Of a DNA stretch of 64,000 nt, positions 10,930 through 23,695 are shown piece by piece (position 1 is the stretch's first letter; every line of letters begins with the position of its first letter). The notes below the pieces were generated by a model. It ran no database searches and was not told the origin of the DNA. It was given only the letters and a program-made list of their open reading frames with translations. This DNA is from Silene conica (Eukaryota > Streptophyta > Magnoliopsida > Caryophyllales > Caryophyllaceae). Made by a program: the position numbers and the translations under genes. Location of the stretch: the NCBI GenBank assembly GCA_029255685.2, contig CM055313.2, forward strand, positions 40,628,079 through 40,692,078. The letters are read 5' to 3'.

Positions 10930-12224
10930 AAAATCCCCAAACCAAACCTTTGTTTGTCCTCAAGCAAACTAGTGCAACTAAAAGAATAAAAACAACTAAC
11001 TAACTACCTAATGGAATGGAATCGCCTCAGAACCAACTAAGGACTATGTTGTTGACCATGCAAATGCAGAAAATAACCATCGTAAAGTTCAAAACCAAAA
11101 GCAACGAATTCATACATGCAATGAAAACAACTTGGACGACTGACTCGAATGACTTGTGTACTTTGGACTGTCCCGGATCGCTCTTCTCTCAATCAATGGG
11201 TGAACATATATGTATAAGAGAGAAGGATAAGAAAATGTAGACACTCTCCAACTGCGACCAACATATCATGCAATGCAACTAGTATGACAAATGATTCTAA
11301 CTACCGTAAACACGCATCAACCTGTCGAAGTCTATTACATGCCGAATACTTGCCTAAATGTGGTTATGTGAGGTGAAATGGGTAAAAGGAGGCACAAAAC
11401 TGTATGGGTAAGAGAGGGTAACGGCTCGAGCTAGCTACTAAGACTCAACCAAAAGTGAAACCTTCCAAAATACTCAAAAACAATGTCATGCTCGGCATAT
11501 CACACAACTAACCCCGGAACCTTGAATCGGTCAAACAATCATGCTTAGCAAACACTTTCGTTTTCTTTTTCTTTTTCTTTTTCTATTCCCAAAAGATATA
11601 AATAAATTACGGGAATCATTTTTCTTTTCTCTTTTTTTTTTTTCTTTTTATTTTCTTTCTTTTTCTTTTCTTTCTTTTTATTTTGCTAAGTTCATGACAA
11701 AAATCATACATTCGAATTCAAGTTCGAAATTCTCAAATACCAACTCCGAAAAATAAAGATCAAACCAAAAACTGATACAATGAATATATATACCACAAAA
11801 CAACGCTTCGGCTAGCTAGACACAAGGTAGGCTAAATCTGGGTGTAGTTTATAGGTCAACCGACAGTTTTTTGGCTAAATGTGGAGTTATATGGGTATGA
11901 TGAGAAAAGGGGAAAATGCAAGTACTCTCCTAACATGTGATACCAACCACAAACCATGCGTGCAGGAGAAAACCAATCAAAAGTCATACATGTGAATGCA
12001 ATGATATGAAGGGAGTACTACTCTCAATCCTAGATAAACTGGTCATGGATGTCACCAGTTATGGCTCTAAAAACTTAGAAAGTATGTTTAGTTTGCCAAA
12101 TACAAGTCAAGTCAAGTTCAGAAGGTCCAAGTGTAATTTCCAAAACGGAATTCGAGACATGCTATATGGTTTTTACAAAATGATGATGAAAAACTACAAA
12201 AGACAATCAACTCGAAGATCCTAG
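10930..12224 (-). mobile_element. AthB 3' internal region, first part
   Basis: Starts with the purine tract (AAAATCCCCAAACC on plus) and an imperfect hairpin near 10946-10965, then non-coding sequence. A long pyrimidine tract on plus (11552-11695), purine-rich in sense, matches the one in AthA and AthC. CopC interrupts it at 12225. No coding frame is seen here. Confidence 0.75.
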
Positions 12225-13436
12225 TGTTAGGTTATAAAAACTCAAAACCTAATATTTTAATCATACTAATAAAGTTGATAATTTACTTTAAATTATGTTA
12301 TACCAAGATCTTATGCATGCTATATTAATATGCGGAAATAAGATGTCGAATGCTTACAATCCGACGAAACACTTGCAAGGATGATCCTCCTAAGAGCCTC
12401 CAAAATAGAAGACCTCCAATAGAGATGCACAAAGACACACCCTCTTAAATCTTGTAATTATTTTTACTAGAAATCAATTACAAAATAACCTAGTTATTAA
12501 TCTAATATTACTACTAGACACTTAGTAAAATATAGATTAGATTTTCACTAGTGTATGGAGGAAGTACACGGTTTTTAGGAGAAGAGAGGATGAACAATTT
12601 TATTTTGTTTTCTCTCTACCAAACCTTAGTACCAACAAGAATGAATGAATAATGAATGAATAATTAAAAAGAATATGAACAAGGCACTCTTTTGTTCTTC
12701 ACAAAAGAGTGGCCGGTTGGGTAGAGAAGAGTGCCCAATACATGGGCACCTCAATCCCTTCAAATGTTTCCCACTAAAACATTGCATTAATTAGATGTTT
12801 AATTTTTGTTTACTAACACATTATCATATAATGTGATAATATGTAAAATGTATGTATGTGTATGAGTGTGATACTCGGTCCAAATTGCCGCATGGACCAA
12901 CATACAACATACGTTCATATGGTGTGTAACGATTACATTGATCATATTATTTTACGAAATACGTAGTTTAACTCTTTAAACACTTATTCAAAAAATTAGT
13001 AGTAATTAAAGTAATTACTAACATCCAATTAATACTTTCCCGTACTACAACAATTGCAGTTCAAATTAAATTCATTCGATTAATGTTGTTTCATAAACAT
13101 CTAAATTTTAGTAACGACATTTCGATTACTAAAACTTTATTATTTATAATCTCATTATAAATATCCTCCTTATACATTTAATAAACTAGGATTGGACTGA
13201 CTCGTATCATTATACAGTCACTTCCTTTTCTATTAAGAGGGTTGTCCTATAGGTGTGACCTAAAGGGATCAACTGATCACCACCGTCATACGACAGTAAT
13301 GTCAAACTCTAGCGAGCCAATCATTACCGATTAATGTTGATCAGTTGACTAAATGATGAAGAATCATCCCATGCGTATTCTCGTCATGAGATTTAATTAT
13401 GTGATCGCACTATTGTTGAGGACATATTTCCCAACA
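12225..13436 (-). repeat. CopC 3' LTR
   Basis: 1212 bp, TGTTAGG...CCAACA. Contains the conserved stem-loop: outer arms 13269-13279 (TCAACTGATCA) and 13338-13348 (TGATCAGTTGA), a perfect 11-bp match; inner arms 13294-13301 (CAGTAATG) and 13322-13329 (CATTACCG), which pair in the sense RNA with one G-U. Confidence 0.9.
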
Positions 13437-15915
13437 ATCTCCCACTTTTCCTCGACAAGTGTGCGTCACCAATTCTCTTGTCCTATTACAATCTCCCACT
13501 CAATGCAAGGTGTCTCTCTGAGGTCGTACTTGCATTCGATCATATCATGAGTAGTTTCCTCGATCTGGAGAATAACTGTTTGACCGGAATTATCTACCAT
13601 AGATACCTTCCGAGCGTGGCCACACATTTTTAGTTAACTTCTCCTCCAGTGGCCTTGAGATTTGAACAACCCTGACAAGGGGTGGACAATTTCTATCGTA
13701 CTACTCCCTTTAGCTAGCCACAGTCAGTCACAACCCAAAGCAATCCCATTTGACTCCAGTTACGAAAAGTCGTAGAGAATGGATCAATGTTATGCCAAAG
13801 CTGTACCATTTTGGGAGAGTAGTCTTTAGTCTAAGAATTGACTCATAAGAATACTATAGCAGCTCTTGCCACGACCCGGCTATCATAAAATTTCCAGAAC
13901 TCTATAAGCAGTCACTATGCCCGACAGAGTGTCTCTTGCAGTCTGCCTATGTGATCGACTAGTCATCACAAATGACTCTATGGCACTTGCACTTGACATC
14001 AGACGCCTCATATTCTAGTCGCTTAGAGATGTCACCTCATGTAAGCGGCCAGGGGCTATACTAAGTCAATCCAGTTCACTTTATGGGGTTCAAAGTTGTC
14101 TCTTACAACCCATTTGGATTTGACAAAGTATCTTTCAATTGTGAGTTAATTATAACTCAAACGATATTGTCATGTATGGACAGTCAATACAATATTACTG
14201 GTCCATAGCATTTGATGCACATTCATCAATTTGTATTAGTGGTTTGAATTTGTGAATAAACCTTTTATTCATATTCTTCCAAAACCTACAAATTCCAGTC
14301 TCCTTCTGACTCATATTATCTCGTAAAATATGATATTATTTGAGTACATGTCTAGAACTCATTCTAGATTTTGAGTTTCTTTCCCTGAAAGAAGCTCCCA
14401 CTGTTATCTTTTAACTAGTGACGTATGGGTATATTAGAGGGATCAACTTATCGCTCCAAAGTACCTAGTCACTTTTGTACTTCAATCTATTTTGTAGTTA
14501 TTGATGTCATCATAACTAGTTCTCCTCGAGAACCCATCATTTTCATTTATCTTGGCTATTAATCAAAAGTTTTAGGTTGTATGAATCACCACGTGATTCT
14601 ATATTCATCAATATGATTAATTTATCCAACCCTTTTGATTCTAATGGGTGACGTTTCATTATCAATATAATAAACTCTCCCATAAAGCTCCATCATCCTA
14701 TGATGTTCAATATTCCTTTTCATCTAGAATTGAAAACCTCTTATTCTTTACACTTTAAAGAATCACCATTCTCTCTAAATGGTAGGTTTAATTCTCTAAT
14801 GAATATCGCTCCCACTAAAACCAATATCACTTATCTCTATAGTGATCAAATTTCACTCAATCAATATCATTTCTTAAATGAACCTTTCATTTCTTGTTTT
14901 CGTTTCCTCGAAACGAAACATGACATGATGTCACTTTGCTCCCACTTGAATCGATATCACTATCCCTATAGTGATCTCCTCCCGCTCAATAAATATCATT
15001 TCTTAAATGAACTTTTCATTTCTTGTCTTTGTTTCCTCGAAACGAACATGACATGATATTCCCTTATAACTACCATCGAGAGAATTGAGACGATTTCTCC
15101 TCTTTTAACTTATAATTTGAGAAATATCATTATCAAGTTCCTTTTTCATACGGGGTTTCTTTTATCCCCTCTCTAAGAAACAATGACATAAGGAACATTT
15201 CCTTTCGTGTCCTCCCGTAGTTTCTTCAGTGTCCTCTCGTAGTTACTTCTATCCATTCATTTAGGGTTCTTCATAAGAAACCCTTGTAAGATTCTTCTCA
15301 AAGATCCCACATTTATCCCGTTGGTTTGCGGGCGAAATATTTTCTCCCACTCTATCCTTTAAAATAACCCTTATTTATACAAGGATAGCAATTTCCCCAT
15401 AATCAATGTTTTTGAATGATGAATAGTATTAGGGTTGATCATCTTATAATCAACTAATTATATCCCATTTTGATTGAGTGTTTTCTCTTGAGGTGTAGTT
15501 CTCCGTTTAAATTAATCAACACTATTTTGATTCTTTCTGTTGATCGTATCAATCTTATTTGTACAATGAACATTTCAGGGTACTTCTTTAGTGATTTATT
15601 AAGATCACATGAACTCATGTTATAAGGTATGCAATTTATTTTAGGAATAAACGATTTGATTAAGAACAAAAGGAGTGACTTGGGTTGAAAATCAAGTCCC
15701 TAATATCCAAAATACAACCATTGTTTAGGATTTGAATCCTTGTCATACAAGAAAAGATATTGTTCTTTAAAATTAAAGTGCATAAATGAAAGAAGACGAT
15801 AATGAAACTTAGAGCCAAGTTGTTGATGTCTTCAATCACTGGATACTGCTATAGCAATCCATGTAAGGAACTTGACACTTCCCTTTCCTTGCCCTTATCA
15901 TCATAAGGTGCCTCT
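13437..15915 (-). other. CopC 3' non-coding region where pol would be expected
   Basis: No pol motif is recognisable. The first 600 bases (13437-14150) resemble the 3' untranslated region of CopD and CopE, with several purine-tract copies (CTCCCAC on plus at 13439, 13492 and nearby) and the shared GAGCGTGGCCACACAT / GAGCATGGCCATGCAT stretch. An imperfect tandem duplication of about 125 bp lies at about 14808-15058. The rest holds nothing I recognise. Confidence 0.7.
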
Positions 15916-16875
15916 TTAAAACAATTTAAAAGGGGTGTTAGTCAACAACTTGTATCGCCATACAAAAGTTGACAAAAATAACATGAATTTTAAACGAGAA
16001 TTATTACCTACAGTGAGAGCCTTTCCATTTTTGAGATCGGTCAAGTATTTGGGGCATTTCCGTTTCCAATGCCCTAACCTCGTGCAATGAAGGCACTTGT
16101 ATTTAACTTTTGAAGATGAGGTGGAAGCACCTTTCGAAAAGGTCTTCTCTTTAGTAGGTTTGGATTTGGAGGTTTTCTTGCCCTTGCCTTTGAAGACACT
16201 CCTCTTGAATTTCCCTTTTCCCTTCTTCTCGATGTTCAAAACATCCTTTGTGGAACTATCATAAGTCCTATGTCCCTTTCTGCTTGGACGAGCATCTTAT
16301 GCAATTCGTCCAACGTGATTTCTTGATTTCGCATGTTAAAAGTTCACCCGGAACTGAGCATACGATTTCACCTTATTAATGGAGTGAAGAACTCGGTCAA
16401 TGATGAGGAAATCGGGAACATCAACTCCTTGCACCTTGAGGGTTTCAACTAACTCAACTAACTTTAGTACATGAGGGCTAACCTTTTTGCCCTTCCTTGA
16501 AACAAATGACGAAGAAAGCGGAAGCCGCCTCATATTGAATTACCCTCGGAGTTTGCGAAGACATTGTCGCAAGCTTGGTGTAAATCTCGTATGACGTGCT
16601 TAGCTTAAGCATACTCCTTTGGAGATCCGGCTCCATGGAGAAGATAAGCACGTTATTGAGAGCGAAAGGCTCTTTCATGTGGGCCTCATAGGCCTCACGA
16701 GTCGGAGCGGGAGGGGCGGCCTTAGAAAAATAACGAGTCTTATCGTCATCTTGAGCGGCCAAAAACAATTTCGCATCCCAATCTTAAAATTGGAACCATG
16801 CTTATCAAGTTTGCAACGATCCATGAAGGATTGAAGCTATGATACGTTAGTGAGAGGTGGATCGTTGGTGGCCAT
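15916..16875 (-). pseudogene. CopC gag remnant
   Basis: Copia-type gag on the minus strand, beginning at about 16875 (MATNDPPL). Visible parts are the N-terminal capsid-like region (EAYEAHMKEPFALNNVLIFS), the region matching the CopD segment on keeping or losing RNA-binding helices, a lysine-rich linker, and one zinc knuckle, CLHCTRLGHWKRKC (CX2CX4HX4C). It is broken in a few places and no pol follows. Gag would form virus-like particles and bind element RNA. Its similarity to CopD gag is clear but distant. Confidence 0.85.
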
Positions 16876-19306
16876 TGGAGATGTTGAAAATTAAACTACA
16901 ATAAAAGTGAAGGAATTAAAACAACATCATTTTAAAACTCGTAATTAAAATTAAACTTAAACAAGTTTAGTTATTTACTTAATGATCTCTTACCCAATTA
17001 TGTAAACAATTTCGAGATCCAAATCCATACTAATCGGGGCACGGTGTAGCCGATTCAACCCTTATTGATATAATTTGGTGGATTAACTCTTTAATCGGTT
17101 CTACCTTAGAACTCTCGGTCGACAATTTTCTAAAATTTGTCTTTAGCCCGAACTTATTGCAACTACGGTTACGAATACCTTCGTTGAGATCGACCAAATT
17201 TCAAGGTGTAATCTTATTACCCCACTTACCCAACGTAAGAATTTTAGTACTCCGGTGTAGCCGAGCCTACATTCTTGTGAAGAAGGGATTCATGGGTCTA
17301 TACTTTTTGGTAAGGCTAAGTCTCAATATTTATTCATAAGACATCTAGTCAAATTATTATCTATCTCCGTTTAAGTGAACTAAGTCGGTGAATTATCGAT
17401 AAAATAATTGACTAGGTCGACTAAATCGAATAAAAATGCATGACATGATATGACGATTTGGCTATACATGCAAACATATAAAGCAAATAAAGGCATAAAA
17501 TAATAAACCCTAGTATGGCCTTTCCTAGAAAAGAAATAATAAAACTACAAATTCGGAAACCAACTCCTTTGGTCCCTTGAACATCACGAGGCACGCTTCC
17601 CAAGGTAAAAACCGTCTTGGTCGGAACTCCTTTCCGAGTGGCATCGTCTTCAAGGATCTCCGAAATTTACAAAAAAAAATTACAACTTTTCTAGTCTACT
17701 TTATACATTATAAAATAGAAAACAATAAATAAAGTGATACGAGGATCACATTAATTACATCCGAATCGATAACCCCTTACATTACGGGAAATATCGATTA
17801 AAAACTAAGGCCATACTAAGTAAAATACATAATCCAAAATTACGTAAATAAAATCATGACAATCATAATTAAAATATGCAATGCTTATGAATATGAACTA
17901 ACATGCAAACCTAAGCCAAATCGACCTATTTAATATCATTTATATATATAGTTATCGTATACCTCGGTTTTTATGGAATTGCGTGCTTTAACGATTAAAA
18001 ATACTTAGCATAATGTGAATCGGAATTCACTCTTAAGTTAATCATCCAAACTCATTTAGGTTTCAAAATTTAGTCTTACTCAAACTTTGAACATGACTTA
18101 ACTTAATATTATAATATTGTTCGGTATTACTCGGTTTTCCGGGAAAAATAATATAAAACTCAAAAAGAGTCATAAAATTTCGAAAAATTCAAAATTCAAA
18201 TTTTGAATATTTTAAAACCTTTTAAAATTTCAGAACCTTAAAAATTTTAGTACTTACACGGTTTTATTATTTCTTTCGTAAATAATACGTAAAACGAGCA
18301 TTTTGAGTCGGAAAATTAAATAATTAGCTCCATAAATGCAAATAAAATACTAATAATATTTTTACACTTTCCAAAATACTTTAAGAAACTGAAATGGACA
18401 TAAAAATAAATAGCACACTGCCCAATAGCCGAAATTTTAATTACATGACTCTTATTATTCAATTTTTAAATATAACTTTTTAACAAATACAAATTAAATA
18501 AAACAAAAACTTTTGGCTCCCAAAAAAAATATGGTGATGAACATATCAAATATGACTATTATGGGTTAAATGTTTCGGCCATTTTAACAACTATTGCTAA
18601 TTTTAACGATTTACGTCATATATCGTACAATTTTAACCATTAAAATTATTTCACAAGCATAAAATCAAATAAAAATCTCGAAATTTTTATATATATTGGA
18701 AATAATATATATGACATCGTGTGAAATGTTTATGGCCAAATTCCAACTTAAACTATTAAAGTCGAAATAATGTCACTTTTATCCGATTTTTACATTAGAA
18801 ATCAATAAACATGCAATATATGAGATAAATTTCTGGAAAATTTAGCATACATTTTAAATACTACATGTGACATACTCATAAAGTTTTATAGTCAAATTCG
18901 AAATATAACTATACAAACCCATTTTTATTTATTTTATGGCATTTTAACATTTAAATTTCATAAACCATGTATTTTAACTCCATAATTTACGAAAATTAAT
19001 ATTCATATCATAGGAAATACATTTGAAAACATACTGAAAAATCTCGGCCAGAAGTTTATTTTAACTATTTTTCCCAAAAATAAACATTTTTAACCATTAA
19101 ATATAATAAAAACCGAAATAATAAACCTTATGAACAATATATTTGCAAAATTTATTCCAAATATCCTAAGATACAATTAGAATCAGTAGGTATTCATGCA
19201 TTATAAATTTCGGCCATATCATATACGAATTAAAATTACAATTTTATTTTTGTTATCTTAATAACTTCGTGAAAATGTAAACGAAAAGCAGGCAAACAAC
19301 TGATTT
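16876..19306 (-). other. CopC 5' leader (2.4 kb)
   Basis: Long AT-rich untranslated leader between the primer site and gag. It carries the shared leader hairpin at 17121-17141 (GACAATTTT / AAAATTTGTC) and the repeated motif at 17221-17296 (CCAACGTAAGAATT and GAAGAAGGGATTCATGGG). Parts match, in reverse orientation, the CopF leader 61560-61990, so CopC and CopF belong to one family or sister families. Confidence 0.8.
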
Positions 19307-19318
19307 GCTCTGATACCA
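19307..19318 (-). other. CopC primer binding site
   Basis: The minus strand reads TGGTATCAGAGC, complementary to initiator tRNA-Met, two bases from the 5' LTR at 19321. Confidence 0.92.
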
Positions 19319-19320
19319 AT

Positions 19321-20518
19321 TATTGGGTTATAAAAACTCAAAACCTAATATTTTAGTCATACTAATAAAGTTGATAATTTACTTTAAATTATGTTATACC
19401 AAGATCTTATGCATGCTATATTAATATGCGGAAATAAGATGTCGAATGCTTACAATCCGACGAAACACTTGCAAGGATGATCCTCCTAAGAGCCTCCAAA
19501 ATAGAAGACCTCCAATAGAGATGCACCAAGACACACCCTCTTAAAAATTGTAATTATTTTTACTAGAAATCAATTACAAAATAACCTAGTTATTAATCTA
19601 ATATTACTACTACACACTTAGTAAAATATAGATTAGATTTTCATTAGTGTATGGAGGAAGTACACGGTTTTTAGGAGAAGAGAGGATGAACAATTTTATT
19701 TTGTTTTCTCTCTACCAAACCCTAGTACCAACAAAAATGAATGAATAATTAAGAGAATAGGAACAAGGCACTCTTTTGTTCTTCACAAAAGAGTGGCTGG
19801 TTGGGTAGAGAAGAGTGCCTAATACATGGGCACCTCAATCCCTTCAAATGCTTCCCACTAAAACATTGCATTAATTAAATGTTTAATTTTGTTTACTAAC
19901 ACATTATCATATAATGTGATAATATGTAAAATGTATGTATGTGTATGAGTGTGACACTCGGTCCAAATTGCCGCATGGACCAACATACAACATACGTTAA
20001 TATTGTGTGTAACGATTCATTGATCATATTATTTTACGAAATTCGTAGTTTAACTCTTTAAACACTTATTCATAAAATTAGTAGTAATTAAAGTAATTAC
20101 TAACATCCAATTAATACTTTCCCGTACTACAACAATTGCAGTTCAAAATAAAATCATTCGATTATTGTTGTTTCATAAACATCTAAATTTTAGTAACGAC
20201 ATTTCGATTACTAAAACTTTATTATTTATAATCTCATTATAAATATCCTCCTTATACATTTAATAAACTAGGATTGGACTGACTCGTATCATTATACAGT
20301 CACTTCCTTTTCTATTAAGAGGGTTGTCTTATAGGTGTGACCTAAAGGGATCAACTCATCACCACCGTCACACGACAGTAATGTCAAACTCTAGCGAGCC
20401 AATCATTACCGATTAATGTTGATCAGTTGACTAAATGATGAAGAATCATCCCATGCTTATTCTCGTCATGAGATTTAATTATGTGATCGCACTATTGTTG
20501 AGGACATATTTCCCAACA
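19321..20518 (-). repeat. CopC 5' LTR
   Basis: 1198 bp, aligned over its whole length with 12225-13436. The ends and the downstream duplication CCTAG fix the boundaries. It carries the same stem-loop region at about 20351-20430. Confidence 0.9.
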
Positions 20519-20523
20519 CCTAG

Positions 20524-22123
20524 AAGGCAATATCATCACAGAAAACTCCATTCCCACTCGACTATATACAAAAGTAAACGTGCATTTTTTGTATTTTTGA
20601 ATTTTTATGTGAGAAAGATAAAATAAAAGGAAAAGAAAAACGAAAAAAACTAAGATGAATATACAAAAAGAAAAAAGCATAAAAGAAAAACTAAGATGAA
20701 AGCAAGGCAAGAAATACATAACCTCCCCAAACCAGCTGCAGCTATCACTCTGCATCCTCGTCGAGCTCACCTCATCTCCACTACCACTCCCCTCACTCCC
20801 ACTATCACTCTCACCCTCCTCACTGGTGCTCTCCTACGCCTCTCCTCCTCCTCTGGTACTGGCATGCTGAACGGCCTCCACCGCATGTCGCCTCACCTCC
20901 CTCTGTACCGCTGTCTCTCCAGGTGCCTTGGAAGAGGTCTGGGGGTACCCGCCATCTGGGTATCGGTAAAAAGAGGGGTGAGGACCACTAGGAGGTCGGA
21001 ATGTGCCAGTGAGCATCCTCGCGTCGTAATCCGAAAAGATGACCAAGGCAAGGTCCCTCTGAAGAATTGAATGGGCCCTGAGAAGCTCAAAAAGTAGAGG
21101 ATCACGATACCCCCAGTCTGCGGCCGGTGGTACCTGAAGTATAGGAGGTAAAATAAAATGCGCAGGGAAGCCTGGGGTGGATGATGATGATGAAGAAGAG
21201 GTAGTGAAAGGTGAAGGTGAACGTGAAGGTGAAGGTGTGGGTGTAGGTGTAGGTGTAGGAATGGTGGTGGTGTGTGTGGTGGTATGAGAGGTGGTCGGCT
21301 GAGAGGATGAAGATGGTCGTGATGACGGTAAAGGTCGGGGACGTGAAGTGTCTCCGACCTCTCTCTCAGGTGAGGTGCGCTTCCTCTTGGAAGAGGAAGG
21401 GGTGAAAGAGATGCGGTAGGAGGGTGGGTCTGGTCTAGGCCCCTCAGCAGTGGTGAGAGGGATGAGTGCAGGTAAAGAGTCGGAGGGGAGGACTACTATG
21501 GGTGACCCAGCAATCCTCCAAGTCTGTCGGTCAGCGTGAGCAAACCAGGTCAACTGGACCATGGAAGCTATACAAATGTATCTATCGTCGGTGACAGGCT
21601 CACCACCAGACAAAGTCTCGAAAATGTATATGTATATCCTGGTGACAAGTCGACCGCCTACGATAGCGCTAGTGACTCTGCGACCTATGTCGCCTAGATG
21701 GGTAGCCACGAGGTAGGCTATGTTAAGGACAAAAGGGGTACCACTGTCAATGTTCAGGTACCCCGCGACCATGGCCAACTCAGGGTTATGGATGTTGTTT
21801 GGCTCAGGTCGCGCAAAAATGGTCTCTCCTAGCAAGCGGGGGAAAATACGAACTCCAGGACTATGGACGTGGGCGACCCTTCGGCTAGCGAAAGGTACTT
21901 GTGAAAGGGCCTCCCACATCTCTGGAACCAAGTTCTTAGGTGGTCTCAGGTGTCCGTCACTAGCTAGCCCCAAAACATGTTCAAACCTAGCTAAGATCCA
22001 GGCATACGACTCATTTCTGAGTCTAAAGTGAATACAAGGCTCAGTCGGGTGTTTTAGAAAGGTATCAGCAGAGAAAGAGTAGGAGCTGAAGAACTCCAAA
22101 GTGGGTACTCGGTAGGTCGCCTC
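20524..22123 (-). mobile_element. AthB internal region, second part
   Basis: Continues AthB on the far side of CopC. It contains a T-rich tract on plus near 20585, a PPT-like CTCCCCAAACCAGC (20722-20735) followed by a short palindrome, and then the Athila-type frame at 20834-22099. SoloC cuts it at 22124. Confidence 0.8.
20834..22099 (-). pseudogene. Athila ORF1-family-like protein region of AthB (421 codons open)
   Basis: An open frame of 421 codons on the minus strand inside AthB. The first 220 or so residues look globular (LASDGHLRPPKNLVPEMWEAL, VAGYLNIDSGTPFVLNIAYLVATHLGDIGRRVTSAIVGG), resembling the plant Athila ORF1-type protein found between pol and the 3' LTR. Residues about 225-330 are low-complexity and rich in S, T and P (TPTPTPTPSPSRSPSP), and the C-terminus is basic. 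There is no signal peptide in the visible part. In Athila elements this position is often called env-like, but no envelope function has been shown and I see no clear membrane segment. The assignment rests on recalled family resemblance only. The reading region is interrupted by SoloC; related sequence lies at 58826-59278. Confidence 0.55.
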
Positions 22124-22697
22124 TGAAGGGTACTACGTTTTACACGCCCTTAAATAATTAGTCTTACTAATTATAAGTTCGTAATTAACTCTTTAATTAG
22201 GTTTTACTAGATGTTATGCATGCTTATAAAAATGCGGAATAAAGAAGTCGAATGCTTACAATCCGACGAAATTGGCAAGGATGATCCTCCAACCCTTAGT
22301 ATCCAAAGTAGGATACCTCCTCCAAGATGCACCCAAGACAACTCCTTAAACCGAGACTATCACTAGCTAGGTGCTTGAAAACGGTTTCCTTAAACTTAGT
22401 TTTAATTCTAATCTTATTAGAATACATAAACTTTTACTATAACCATTATAGTAGTATGAATACTAATATTATCTAATAATATTTTAGAGGTTTTTCTTTC
22501 AAAATCGCACACTAGAAATTATGGAGGCTTGGGTTAGAATGAGTTGTGTAGGATGTAAACATTTTACATATAATGGGGTAGTTGGGATGATTGAGCCGTG
22601 AGCTCTCTTAGGAAGCATCAAAGGATGTTTTTTTATCTTACCAACAATCATAGGGTGGCACAAGGTAATAGTTTCAAGGCTTATTTAATGAGAGTGT
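22124..22697 (-). mobile_element. SoloC: Copia solo LTR, first piece
   Basis: First part of a Copia solo LTR (about 1.25 kb without its insertions) lying at 22124-22697, 31340-31891 and 58693-58820. Ends TGAAGGG...CCAACA, flanked by the duplication GCCTC (22119-22123 and 58821-58825). This piece resembles the CopC LTR (ATGCTTACAATCCGACGAAA near 22250). CopD interrupts it. Confidence 0.85.
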
Positions 22698-23695
22698 TGT
22701 GGGGAATAAAACGCGTATTCACCCCAAAATTACAGGATTATAATGAAATATGCAATTGTGAATATTGTCATAAGATTAAAAACATGAGAAAAGAAGTACA
22801 ACCTTTAGTCCTCGCGCAAAAGGCCTAAGAACAGGAATTAATGCAAATTCCCTCCTATAACTTGCACCCAAGACTTAGTCTGAGACGTGGCCGCGTGTGC
22901 TAGAAATCCTCTCCAATTGCCTTGCAATATAGGGAGAGCTATTTGAGTTTAGATGTGAGATCTGAGGTTTTGGGAGAAGAATGCTCTCAAAACCCTAATT
23001 TTACCCTGAGAATTATGTTACAGTGCAACAAGAGTCGTCGATATAAGGAGAAGGACTCTCCTTATATACTACATGAGGCCGGCCGAAATAGGGTTTGGGT
23101 AGGAGTGGGCTTTCCACTCTTACCTTATCCTAATGCGTGATTCGACCCAATTAGCTATTATTTATTCGCGGGTTTAATTTATAAATCGTAACATGTTATC
23201 AGTTATTAATACAGTCGATATATTAATAATGGTCTGATAAAATACGATATTGTATAATTACCTAAATTAATATAACTGTTTATATTAATACGCGAATATA
23301 ATATTTAATTAAATATAACCGTTTATATTTAATTTACGAATTAATCTTGTAATCCGTATTAGCTAAAATTATTTAATCCGTATTAAATAATAATTCTCAA
23401 CATCTTATTGACTAATTTAATAGTCAATACCTCTGACTAACCGTTTAGTCATATCCGGCAAAATGTGACTGTATTTTCATACCTTCACATCTCTCAAACG
23501 TGTCCTATAGGTGTGACGTATAGGGACCAGTTGACCACCGCCATCCGTATGACAATAACGTCAAACTTATCTAGCAAGCCAACCGTTATTGATAAACGTG
23601 GATCAACTGGTAATAATACAGAAGTATGCCCTTGTGATCCTTAAAGAGATTTAATAAGTCATTGTACTTAATTGTCAAGGACACCATCCCCAACA
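22698..23695 (-). repeat. CopD 3' LTR
   Basis: 998 bp, TGTGGGG...CCCAACA. The conserved stem-loop has outer arms 23526-23534 (ACCAGTTGA) and 23603-23611 (TCAACTGGT), and inner arms 23553-23560 (CAATAACG) and 23584-23591 (CGTTATTG); all four pair perfectly. A short frame at 22922-23140 recurs in the other LTR and is not a gene. Confidence 0.95.
23526..23611 (-). other. Conserved nested stem-loop in the CopD 3' LTR
   Basis: Reference copy of the stem-loop for the CopD/CopE family; also present in the other CopD LTR (about 31165-31250) and in CopE (about 38545-38635 and 54325-54412). It lies roughly 85-170 nt from the sense start of the LTR. The loop holds the shared stretch GGCTTGCTAGA in sense. 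Confidence 0.8.

Larger units (their letters stand above)
12225..20518 (-). mobile_element. CopC: gag-only Copia element with both LTRs
   Basis: An 8.3-kb element on the minus strand with LTRs 12225-13436 and 19321-20518, flanked by the 5-bp duplication CCTAG (12220-12224 and 20519-20523). The primer site is at 19307-19318, and a purine tract (AAAAGTGGGAGAT in sense) lies next to the 3' LTR. The internal region holds a 2.4-kb leader, a decayed gag and about 2.5 kb without any pol. The LTRs differ by roughly 2-4 percent on reading, so it is clearly older than CopD. It is broken and non-autonomous. Confidence 0.93.

Noticed and set aside
14700-15056. 118-codon frame on plus in CopC
   Set aside because: Spans an imperfect 125-bp tandem duplication in non-coding DNA on the strand opposite to the element; the repeated peptide is a by-product.
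20696-21070. Plus-strand frame opposite the Athila ORF1-like region
   Set aside because: Shadow of the longer minus-strand frame in the same place.
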